Source: JBGSYN01 sp964412385
GTDB taxonomy: Bacteria > Pseudomonadota > Alphaproteobacteria > Geminicoccales > Geminicoccaceae
Direction of reading: 5' to 3'
DNA length: 7,461 nucleotides
Assembly: GCA_964412385.1 (NCBI GenBank)
Contig: CAYPOV010000238.1
Location: forward strand, 1 to 7,461
This document shows, in pieces, positions 1 through 6,346 of the stretch. A program made the position numbers and the translations under genes. The notes beneath the pieces were generated by a model. That model saw only the letters and a list, made by a program, of their open reading frames with translations, had not been told where the DNA came from and did not search any database. How positions within the stretch are numbered: position 1 is the first letter of the stretch; each line of letters starts with the position of its first letter.

Positions 1-1
1 T

Positions 2-970
2 TGGCTCTATCATCGAGGCGCGTGTGATTTCGCATCGATGACGACCCTGCCAAAGACATTTCGCGAAGTCCTTGCCGAACGCTTTGATGTTGCCCGCCCC
101 ACGATCGTGACGTCGCAAGTGGCCCAGGACGGTACCCACAAATGGCTGTTGCGGTTTGCCGACGGTCAGGAAGTCGAGACCGTTTTCATTCCGGAGCAGG
201 ATCGTGGTGCCTTGTGCGTCTCGACCCAAGTCGGATGCACCTTGAGCTGCTCGTTCTGCCATACAGGGACTATGCCACTTGTCAGAAACCTGAGGGCGGA
301 CGAGATCGTCGCACAGATCCTGGTTGCCCGCGATAGTTTGGGTGAATGGCCAACCGGCAGCGATGATCGCCTGTTTACCAACATTGTGCTGATGGGCATG
401 GGCGAGCCACTCTTCAACTACGATAACGTGCGGCAAGCCATGCGCCTCGCGATGGATGAGGAGGGCCTCAATCTGTCGCGCCGCCGTATCACGATTTCCA
501 CATCCGGCGTTGTGCCGCGCATGGTCCAATGCGGCGAGGAGCTGGGTATCGGGCTTGCGGTATCGCTTCACGCCACGCGTGACGAGCTTAGGAACGAGCT
601 CGTGCCGATCAATCGCAAATGGGACATCGCTGCCGTGCTAGAGGCTTGCCGAAACTATCCGGCGCGTCGGGCCACTACCTTCGAGTATGTCATGCTGGAT
701 GCTGTCAACGACAGTGATGCCGATGCCCGGGAGCTGGTGCGATTGCTCGACGGGATTCCAGCGAAGGTCAATCTCATCCCATTCAACCCCTGGCCCGGCT
801 CGCCCTACCGCTGTTCGTCAAACAACCGTATTCGTAGCTTTGCCTCGATTGTTGAAGATGCGGGCTATGCGTCGCCTGTGCGTCGGCCCCGAGGACGTGA
901 TATTCTTGCGGCGTGTGGACAATTGAAGACGGCAAGCGAGCGTCAACGCAAGCATCGCGCCGCGGCTTGA
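2..970 (+). CDS. rlmN: Dual-specificity RNA (adenine-C2)-methyltransferase RlmN, 5' end cut by window edge
   Basis: RlmN is a cytoplasmic radical-SAM enzyme that methylates C2 of A2503 in 23S rRNA and A37 of some tRNAs. Counting residues from the first in-window ATG (base 38), the iron-sulfur motif CxxxCxxC is Cys67, Cys71 and Cys74. Cys60 and Cys293 (in RGRDILAACGQL) match the two catalytic cysteines of the E. coli enzyme (C118 and C355). GMGEPLFN, ITISTSGVVP, SLHA and FNPWPGSPY are further family hallmarks. The ATG at 38 is probably not the start: the frame stays open back to base 2 and encodes WLYHRGACDFAS, which resembles the conserved W-I-Y-H-R-G segment of the family. The true start therefore lies left of the window, with several tens of residues missing. 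The gene ends with TGA at 968-970, followed 66 bases later by sppA on the same strand. Function is very sure; the missing 5' length is inferred. Confidence 0.95.
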   Translation, partial: WLYHRGACDFASMTTLPKTFREVLAERFDVARPTIVTSQVAQDGTHKWLLRFADGQEVETVFIPEQDRGALCVSTQVGCTLSCSFCHTGTMPLVRNLRADEIVAQILVARDSLGEWPTGSDDRLFTNIVLMGMGEPLFNYDNVRQAMRLAMDEEGLNLSRRRITISTSGVVPRMVQCGEELGIGLAVSLHATRDELRNELVPINRKWDIAAVLEACRNYPARRATTFEYVMLDAVNDSDADARELVRLLDGIPAKVNLIPFNPWPGSPYRCSSNNRIRSFASIVEDAGYASPVRRPRGRDILAACGQLKTASERQRKHRAAA

Positions 971-1023
971 GATTCTCCCGCTTCTACTTATTTCGGGCCT
1001 CAACTCATATGAACCGCGCACAG

Positions 1024-1028
1024 TAAGG
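1024..1028 (+). promoter_or_regulatory. Shine-Dalgarno-like site of sppA
   Basis: TAAGG lies 8 bases before the ATG at 1037, a normal spacing. An in-frame TGA at 1010-1012 and no other start codon after it make 1037 the only reasonable start. The rest of the 971-1036 gap shows no convincing promoter or terminator. sppA may therefore be co-transcribed with rlmN, or use a promoter inside the 3' end of rlmN. Confidence 0.6.
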
Positions 1029-1036
1029 CTTTCTGC

Positions 1037-2773
1037 ATGCGTCGCTTTATTTTCGGTTTCTTCGCCGTCGTGGGCTTTTTGTCCATCCTTTCGATGGCGG
1101 CACTCGGTGGCCTTGCCTATTGGGGCTTCACCAAGTTTCGCGCTGAACAGCCCGTCTTTGACGAAAGCGTGATCCTCACTGCTGATTTAAGGGGCGCCAT
1201 TGAGAATTCCTATGGCGCCGATCCGTTCGCATTTCTCGATTTCGATGGCAAACCCACGGTGATCGAGGTGGTTGAAGCCCTTGACGCTGCCAAAGACGAT
1301 CCGCGGGTTTTGGGGTTCATGGCAATTATGGATGGGGGGCAGCATGGGCCCGCCGTGACCCAGGAGATCCGCCAAGCGGTCGAGAGGTTCAAATCATCGG
1401 GCAAGCCGACACTGGCATTTGCCGATAGTTTCGGCGAGCTAACGCCGGGCAATATGGGGTACTATCTCGCAAGCTCGTTCGACGAAATCCATCTTCAGCC
1501 CGTCGGCTTCGTAGGGCTGACGGGCCTCGCATTCGAGCTGCCCTTCGCGGCTGAAGCACTTGCCAAGATCGGCGTCGACATCGACGTCACCAAGCGTGCG
1601 GAGTACAAATCCGCTTTGGAATTCGTGAGCGAGGACCAGCCGAGCCAAGCGAACGCGGAAATGATGCAGGCGTTGCTCGATGACCTTCAGGACCAGATGG
1701 TTGTCGATATCGCCACAGGCCGCGGGCTCGATGCCGACGATCTCAGCCGATTGATCGGCGATGCCCCTTTCTCAGCCAATGAAGCGCAAAACAGTAACCT
1801 AATCGACGCTGTCAGCTACCACGACCAGGCTATGGACGCGATGGAAGACCAAGCCGGAGGTCACGATAGTTGGATGTCCATTGGTGACTATCATGAGGCA
1901 AGGGCCACCGATGAACGTGAAGACGGCGCGGTCATCGGTCTCGTCGTTGCCAGTGGCCCGATTGTCCGCGGAGAAAGCGAATTCGGCGAGGAGATCGCCG
2001 CTGACACGATTTCCCGGGCGATTGCAGAGGCAGCGGATGACCCGGAGGTCCAGGCCATTATCCTGCGCATCGACAGCCCTGGCGGTTCCGCCGTCGCATC
2101 CGAGACCATCGCCCGGGAAGTTTCCCGCGCCAGGGAAAGCGGCGTGCCTGTGATCATCTCCATGAGCAATACCGCAGCGTCGGGCGGCTACTGGGTGTCA
2201 ATGCGCTCGGATCGAATCGTTGCAGAGCCTGCGACCCTAACGGGCTCGATCGGCGTGATCGCAGCCAAGCCTGTGCTTTCCGAGCTTTGGGAGAAGCTTG
2301 GTGTCAATTGGGCGATGTTCGCCGAAAGCGATCATGCCTCGATGTGGAGTGCCAACAGCGCGTTCACGGACAGCGAGAAGGCGCGCGTTGAGGCACTTGT
2401 CGACGGCATGTACCAGGAATTTGTTGCGGGCGTTGCCGCCGGTCGAAGCCTTTCGGAAGACGATGTGGAAGAGATTGCGCGCGGACGCGTTTGGACGGGC
2501 AAGCAGGCCCTCGATATCGGCCTTGTCGACGAGCTTGGTGGTCTCTTCGAGGCCAAGCAGGCAGCAAGGGATCTCAGTGGTTTGGAACCGAATGCCGCAA
2601 TCGATCTCAAGCGCTTTCCGGAGCCGCTCGATCCGTTCTCGCGCGCGCTTGCGGTCCTTGAGGGCGAGTTCGGCAGACTGGGATTTGCCCGCGCGATCGC
2701 GCGCATTTGGAATGAGCTCCCAGTCGCCGCATTACCCGGAACCGTTAAGGCCGACGTCCCGAGGGTTCAGTAG
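1037..2773 (+). CDS. sppA: Signal peptide peptidase SppA, 67-kDa type (peptidase family S49)
   Basis: This is an inner-membrane serine protease that degrades signal peptides left after protein export. The 578-aa product has one N-terminal membrane anchor (about residues 4-30). Two S49 domains follow, one near residues 45-270 and the other near 297-515, as in E. coli SppA, which is about 618 aa. The Ser/Lys dyad is split between the repeats. The general-base lysine is Lys191 in AEYKSALEF, matching E. coli Lys209 in TYKSAVEPF. The nucleophile is Ser382 in TAASGGYWVS, matching Ser409. The C-terminal domain also has the conserved IDSPGGS (about 345-351) and TGSIGV (402-407) segments. Both dyad residues are present and the frame is intact, so the enzyme should be active. 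It follows rlmN by 66 bases and ends 3 bases from the opposing phoB stop codon. The family is certain. The short 36K-type SppA is excluded by the length and tandem domains. Confidence 0.95.
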   Translation: MRRFIFGFFAVVGFLSILSMAALGGLAYWGFTKFRAEQPVFDESVILTADLRGAIENSYGADPFAFLDFDGKPTVIEVVEALDAAKDDPRVLGFMAIMDGGQHGPAVTQEIRQAVERFKSSGKPTLAFADSFGELTPGNMGYYLASSFDEIHLQPVGFVGLTGLAFELPFAAEALAKIGVDIDVTKRAEYKSALEFVSEDQPSQANAEMMQALLDDLQDQMVVDIATGRGLDADDLSRLIGDAPFSANEAQNSNLIDAVSYHDQAMDAMEDQAGGHDSWMSIGDYHEARATDEREDGAVIGLVVASGPIVRGESEFGEEIAADTISRAIAEAADDPEVQAIILRIDSPGGSAVASETIAREVSRARESGVPVIISMSNTAASGGYWVSMRSDRIVAEPATLTGSIGVIAAKPVLSELWEKLGVNWAMFAESDHASMWSANSAFTDSEKARVEALVDGMYQEFVAGVAAGRSLSEDDVEEIARGRVWTGKQALDIGLVDELGGLFEAKQAARDLSGLEPNAAIDLKRFPEPLDPFSRALAVLEGEFGRLGFARAIARIWNELPVAALPGTVKADVPRVQ

Positions 2774-2776
2774 GGC

Positions 2777-3481
2777 CTAGACGGCGGAGCCCAATTTGCG
2801 ATGATCGAGCGAGTAGCCTTCCGCGCGAACGGTACGCAGTAGGTCGTCCTCGCCATTGCGATTGATCGCCCGGCGCAGACGGCGGATCGTGGCATCGACC
2901 GTGCGTAGCTCGATATCGAGATCGGCACCCCAAACGCGATCCAGGAGCAGTGAGCGGCTGAACACTCTTCCCGGATTTTCCATAAAGTGCCGCAGCAAGC
3001 GAAACTCGGTCGGGCTCAGATGGATTTCGCGATCAGCGCGGTGAACACGATGGGCACCGAGATCCATGCGCAAATCGTGATAAGCCAGCGTCTGCTCGGC
3101 AAAGGCCGGGCGCACTCGACGCAAGACGGCACGGATCCTCGCAAGTAATTCATCAGGCGAGAACGGCTTGGTGACGAAATCATCAGCGCCGGTTTCAAGT
3201 CCGCGCAGCCGGTCGGGCTCTTCGCCTCTCGCCGTGAGCATGATGATAGGCATATGCGCGGTATCGAGCCGACGTCGTAATCTACGGCAAAGCTCCAGTC
3301 CCGATAGCTGCGGCAACATCCAGTCCAGAAGGATGAGATCGGGCAGCCGTTCATTGATGAGATTGAGCGCTTCCTCGCCATCATAAGCTTGCGCGCAATC
3401 AAAATTGCCCGCGTCTAGGTTGTATGCGAGAAGCTTTTGTAGGGCCGGTTCATCCTCAACAACTAGGATTAGCGGCTTCAC
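2777..3481 (-). CDS. phoB: Phosphate regulon response regulator PhoB (OmpR/PhoB family)
   Basis: PhoB is a cytoplasmic transcription factor, phosphorylated by PhoR at low phosphate, that binds Pho boxes and activates phosphate-scavenging genes. The 234-aa product has a receiver domain (about 1-122) with acidic residues Glu9 and Asp10, phospho-acceptor Asp53 (in LLDWMLP), switch Thr83 and Lys105 (in TKPFSP). A winged-helix DNA-binding domain (about 130-228) follows, with recognition-helix sequence RTVDATIRRLRRAI (193-206) and the ending RAEGYSLD. Residue 102 is Phe where E. coli PhoB has Tyr, a conservative change. The start is GTG (complement of 3479-3481), overlapping the phoU stop as GTGA, with GAGGAA upstream. 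phoB is the last gene of the operon. phoR is not next to it downstream, as it is in E. coli, since sppA occupies that side. In many alphaproteobacteria phoR lies upstream of the pst genes, and I infer the same here. No intrinsic terminator is visible after the stop. Confidence 0.95.
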   Translation of the reverse strand: MKPLILVVEDEPALQKLLAYNLDAGNFDCAQAYDGEEALNLINERLPDLILLDWMLPQLSGLELCRRLRRRLDTAHMPIIMLTARGEEPDRLRGLETGADDFVTKPFSPDELLARIRAVLRRVRPAFAEQTLAYHDLRMDLGAHRVHRADREIHLSPTEFRLLRHFMENPGRVFSRSLLLDRVWGADLDIELRTVDATIRRLRRAINRNGEDDLLRTVRAEGYSLDHRKLGSAV

Positions 3482-4182
3482 GTCGGGCGGTTCCTCATGC
3501 GATTGATTTGCGCGCCATGGATCATGTAGTGGATCTTTTCTGCGATGTTGGTCGCGTGATCGCCGATCCGCTCCAAATTCTTTGCAACAAATAAGAGCTC
3601 GATGCAGAGCGTAGTACGCGATGTGTCTTCGACAACATAGGTCAAAAGCTCGCGGACCATCAGTTTGTGTAGATCATCGACTTCGCGGTCGCGATGCCAA
3701 ACATGCATCGCTTTTTCGGTGTTGCGTTCAAGTAAAGCGTCAAGGACATCTTTCACCATTGACTGGCAGATTTGTCCCATACTGATCAGCGTACCCAGCC
3801 GAACGAACTCGGGCTCTTCCGAGATTGTTCGCGCGCGCTTGGCGATACTTACCGCATAGTCGCTGATTCGCTCGAGATCGTTGGAGATCTTGAGCGCCAT
3901 GGAAATAATGCGAAGGTCGATGCCGAGAGGCTGGCGTGTCGCCAAGAGGCGCACGGCATATTGATCGATTTCCTCTTCAAGGCCGTCAACCAGCTCGTCA
4001 TCCCGAATGACACGATTGGCGGTATCGAAGCTGCGTCCGGAAATCGCCTCGACGGCCTGGGCCACTTGTTGCTCGGCAATCGCCCCCATATGAACGATGC
4101 GATCCGCAAGTTGCTTGAGATCGCCGTCGAAAGAGCGGACGATATGTCGGCGGTCTGCCAATTGTTCCTGCTCGAGTCCCAT
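3478..4182 (-). CDS. phoU: Phosphate signalling protein PhoU
   Basis: PhoU is a cytoplasmic peripheral protein that connects the Pst transporter to PhoR and keeps the Pho regulon off when phosphate is plentiful. It also limits phosphate uptake. The 234-aa length is typical of the family. The protein is an all-helical duplication of two three-helix bundles. Each repeat carries the metal-binding E/DxxxD signature: NDLERISDYA with Glu104 and Asp108, and KNLERIGDHATNIAE with Glu204 and Asp208. The N-terminal segment HIVRSFDGDLKQL is also typical. The ATG start at 4180-4182 is 14 bases after the pstB stop, with only a weak purine-rich AGAGA upstream, so translation probably depends on ribosomes finishing pstB. 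The stop overlaps the phoB GTG start. PhoU needs the transporter to signal, so its job here would be affected if PstB is inactive. Confidence 0.96.
   Translation of the reverse strand: MGLEQEQLADRRHIVRSFDGDLKQLADRIVHMGAIAEQQVAQAVEAISGRSFDTANRVIRDDELVDGLEEEIDQYAVRLLATRQPLGIDLRIISMALKISNDLERISDYAVSIAKRARTISEEPEFVRLGTLISMGQICQSMVKDVLDALLERNTEKAMHVWHRDREVDDLHKLMVRELLTYVVEDTSRTTLCIELLFVAKNLERIGDHATNIAEKIHYMIHGAQINRMRNRPT
3491..3496 (-). promoter_or_regulatory. Shine-Dalgarno site of phoB inside the phoU 3' end
   Basis: On the minus strand this reads GAGGAA, a good match to the anti-Shine-Dalgarno sequence, with the AGGA core 10 bases before the phoB GTG start. It supports the GTG at 3479-3481 as the real start. 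Together with the GTGA stop/start overlap it suggests that phoB translation is coupled to phoU while retaining its own ribosome entry. Confidence 0.6.
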
Positions 4183-4196
4183 AGAGGGTCTCTACA

Positions 4197-5030
4197 TCAT
4201 CCGAAGCGTCCCGTGATATAGTCTTGGGTCATACTCTCGGACGGATTGGTGAAGAGTTGCTCGGTCGAGCCGAACTCGATCAGCTTGCCGAGATGGAAAA
4301 ACGCCGTTTTCTGCGACACCCGCGCCGCTTGCTGCATGTTGTGGGTGACAATGACGATCGTGAAGGAGGCGCGGAGCTCGTCAATCAATTCTTCGATATG
4401 GGCCGTGGCGATGGGATCGAGCGCCGAACAGGGCTCGTCCATCAAAATGACTTCCGGGCTGACGGCGATAGCGCGCGCAATGCACAAGCGCTGCTGCTGG
4501 CCGCCAGAGAGACTGTTGCCTGGATGATCGAGGCGGTCGCTTACCTCATCCCAGAGCCCAGCACCGCGCAGGCTGGTTTCCACCAGCTCATCCATGTCCG
4601 CTTTGCCGCTCGCGAGACCATGGATTCGCGGTCCATAGGCGACGTTTTCGAAAATCGATTTGGGAAAGGGATTGGGCTTTTGAAACACCATGCCGACCCG
4701 GGCACGAAGCTGAACGACATCGATACTCGGATCATAGATATCGACGTCATCGAGCCGGATATCGCCTTCGACATGGCAGATATCGATGGTGTCGTTCATC
4801 CGATTGAGACAGCGCAGGAATGTCGACTTGACGCAACCCGAAGGTCCGATTAGCGCCGTTGCCTCATTCTCTCGAATGTCCATGTCGATGTCGAAGAGCG
4901 CTTGCTTCAGCCCGTACCAAAGATTGACGTTACGGGTCGCCATTTTGATGGATGGCTCGGAGCCGCCCCCACTATTGTCTTGAGCTTTATGGGAGCTCGA
5001 AGACACGTTCAATTCGTTCGTGGCTACCAT
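4197..5030 (-). CDS. pstB: Phosphate ABC transporter ATP-binding protein PstB, Walker A glycine replaced by valine
   Basis: PstB is the ATPase subunit on the cytoplasmic face of the PstSCAB importer. The 277-aa product has a Ser-rich leader of about 29 residues and then a standard ABC domain. Visible motifs are A-loop Tyr39, Q-loop Gln117 in VFQKPNPFP, signature LSGGQ (174-178), Walker B VILMDE (194-199, catalytic Glu199), D-loop SALD (202-205) and H-loop His230. The Walker A loop (62-70) reads GPSGCVKST instead of the family's GPSGCGKST. Val67 replaces the invariant glycine before Lys68, through codon GTC at 4830-4832 (complement). The frame is otherwise intact. Loss of this glycine should block nucleotide binding or turnover, so the protein as written is probably inactive unless the base is an error. 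The ATG start overlaps the pstA stop by 7 bases. The Shine-Dalgarno match is poor, suggesting coupling to pstA. Identity as PstB is certain. Confidence 0.95.
   Translation of the reverse strand: MVATNELNVSSSSHKAQDNSGGGSEPSIKMATRNVNLWYGLKQALFDIDMDIRENEATALIGPSGCVKSTFLRCLNRMNDTIDICHVEGDIRLDDVDIYDPSIDVVQLRARVGMVFQKPNPFPKSIFENVAYGPRIHGLASGKADMDELVETSLRGAGLWDEVSDRLDHPGNSLSGGQQQRLCIARAIAVSPEVILMDEPCSALDPIATAHIEELIDELRASFTIVIVTHNMQQAARVSQKTAFFHLGKLIEFGSTEQLFTNPSESMTQDYITGRFG
4821..4847 (-). other. Non-canonical Walker A motif of PstB (Gly to Val)
   Basis: These nine codons encode GPSGCVKST (residues 62-70). The sixth codon is GTC at 4830-4832 on the complement, where a GGN glycine codon is expected. 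A single G-to-T change on the coding strand explains it. Both flanking halves of the motif are perfect. Confidence 0.9.
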
Positions 5031-6346
5031 CGCCGTTCGAATCTCTTTCTTAAAATAACTGCAATTGCGTTCATGATGATCAGGAACGCCAACAGCACAA
5101 TGATCGCCGCTGCCGTGCGTTCACTAAAGGCGCGCTCGGGACTGTCGGACCAAAGGTAAACCTGTACCGGAAGGGCTGTAGCCGGCGACCAGGGTGAACT
5201 CGGTATGTCGACGATGAAGGCCACCATGCCGATCATCAAGAGTGGTGCGGTTTCACCAAGCGCTTGCGCCATGCCGATAATCGCCCCGGTAAGAATGCCC
5301 GGAATGGCAAGTGGCAAGACATGATGCACAATCGTCTGCACCTTGGATGCGCCGACACCGAGTGCCGCCTCACGGATCGAGGGGGGCACGGCCCTGAGGG
5401 CTGCGCGGGTTGCCACGACAATCGTCGGCAGCGTCATCAAGGTCAGCGTAAGGCCGCCGACAACCGGCGCGGATCGAGGCAAATGAAACACGTTCAAGAA
5501 GACGGCAAGCCCCAAAAGACCAAAGACGATCGAAGGCACCGCAGCGAGATTGTTGATGTTGACCTCGATGAAATCATTGAGGCGGCTCTTGGTGGCGAAT
5601 TCCTCAAGGTAGATCGCCGACGCTACGCCGATCGGGACAGAAAGTGCAAAGGTCACCACCATCATGTAGAATGAACCGACCACAGCCCCCCAGATACCGG
5701 CAAGTTCCGGCTCCCGGCTGTCGCCATTGGTGAAGAGAATTCTATTGAAGCGAAGCTCGATATCGCCGCGTTCGTCCAAGCTGTCGATCCAGCGGATTTC
5801 TTCATCGGAAGTCCTGCGGTCTGAAGCAGCCGTGTCGCGGCTGATGTTCCCTTTCATGAATTGATCGACATCATCATCTGCGAGCAGCCAGAACGTACCG
5901 GACGTGCCGATGAGATCGGGATCGTTCTCCACCATACTGCGCAATTCGAGCGCCGCACCATTGCTCATGATGCCTCGAAGATCGCGTCTCGCATTGCGGC
6001 CCTCGACATCCGGAAAGAGCTCGTAGAGGGCATTGTTGACGAGTGTCGCATAATTGGCTCGGCGCAACGCCTCGGGATCGCGATTCCCTTGCGGATCAAT
6101 CACGTCTTGCGAAAAGGTAATGTCGAGCTTGATGTAGGTCTGCCAGAATGCCTGAAATCCCTGCGCCGCGACGGTCCACAGCAGGAGACCGAGGAGCGCA
6201 ATGGCGATGCTGATGGCACCAATGCCTATCGATTTGAGAGCCGTCTCGCTTCGATATCGACGCTTCGTGCGGCGTGCCGCCTGTTCGTCCTTGAGGCGCG
6301 TTCGATTGGCAAGTCTCGCCAAGCCTGAGCTTGAAACGTCAGTCAT
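5024..6346 (-). CDS. pstA: Phosphate ABC transporter permease PstA with N-terminal DUF3333-type region
   Basis: PstA forms, with PstC, the inner-membrane path for phosphate. Counting from the ATG at 6346, the protein is 440 aa, far longer than E. coli PstA (296 aa). The extra length is an N-terminal region typical of alphaproteobacteria: a basic cytoplasmic tail, one membrane segment (about 40-62) and a roughly 150-residue hydrophilic, probably periplasmic, stretch to about 217. The permease domain with several membrane helices fills about 222-432. Its cytoplasmic EAA coupling loop is REAALGVGASKVQTIVHH (starting near 325). The segment MAQALGETAPLL has Gln361 where E. coli PstA, by my recall, has Arg220. 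A GTG nine bases upstream (6353-6355) is an alternative start. I prefer the ATG because GTGAGA precedes it, but neither has a strong ribosome site. It overlaps pstC by 8 nt (17 with the GTG) and pstB by 7 nt. Confidence 0.94.
   Translation of the reverse strand: MTDVSSSGLARLANRTRLKDEQAARRTKRRYRSETALKSIGIGAISIAIALLGLLLWTVAAQGFQAFWQTYIKLDITFSQDVIDPQGNRDPEALRRANYATLVNNALYELFPDVEGRNARRDLRGIMSNGAALELRSMVENDPDLIGTSGTFWLLADDDVDQFMKGNISRDTAASDRRTSDEEIRWIDSLDERGDIELRFNRILFTNGDSREPELAGIWGAVVGSFYMMVVTFALSVPIGVASAIYLEEFATKSRLNDFIEVNINNLAAVPSIVFGLLGLAVFLNVFHLPRSAPVVGGLTLTLMTLPTIVVATRAALRAVPPSIREAALGVGASKVQTIVHHVLPLAIPGILTGAIIGMAQALGETAPLLMIGMVAFIVDIPSSPWSPATALPVQVYLWSDSPERAFSERTAAAIIVLLAFLIIMNAIAVILRKRFERRW

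Noticed and set aside
702..714. CTGTC-AAC-GACAG, looking like half a Pho box or a small hairpin inside rlmN
   Set aside because: There is no second direct repeat at 11-base spacing, and it sits within conserved coding sequence. It is most likely chance.
967..1010. Possible promoter (TTGAGA and TACTTA or TCATAT) before sppA
   Set aside because: TTGAGA to TACTTA is only 12 bases apart, and TCATAT is far too distant. Neither pairing is convincing.
2690..2703. 14-base palindrome CGCGCGATCGCGCG near the end of sppA
   Set aside because: It contains GCGATCGC but occurs once, within an Ala/Arg-rich coding stretch of a GC-rich gene. There is no second copy or U-run to suggest a site or terminator.
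2773..2797. GGGC...GCCC inverted repeat followed by AATTT at the sppA/phoB junction
   Set aside because: A 4-bp stem with a 12-base loop and a short mixed A/T run is too weak to call an intrinsic terminator.
4224..4853. Plus-strand open frame of 209 codons opposite pstB
   Set aside because: It lies wholly antisense to a clear ABC ATPase gene, resembles no family I know, and is expected by chance from codon bias in a GC-rich genome. The same applies to the frames at 3772-4221 and 5861-6328.
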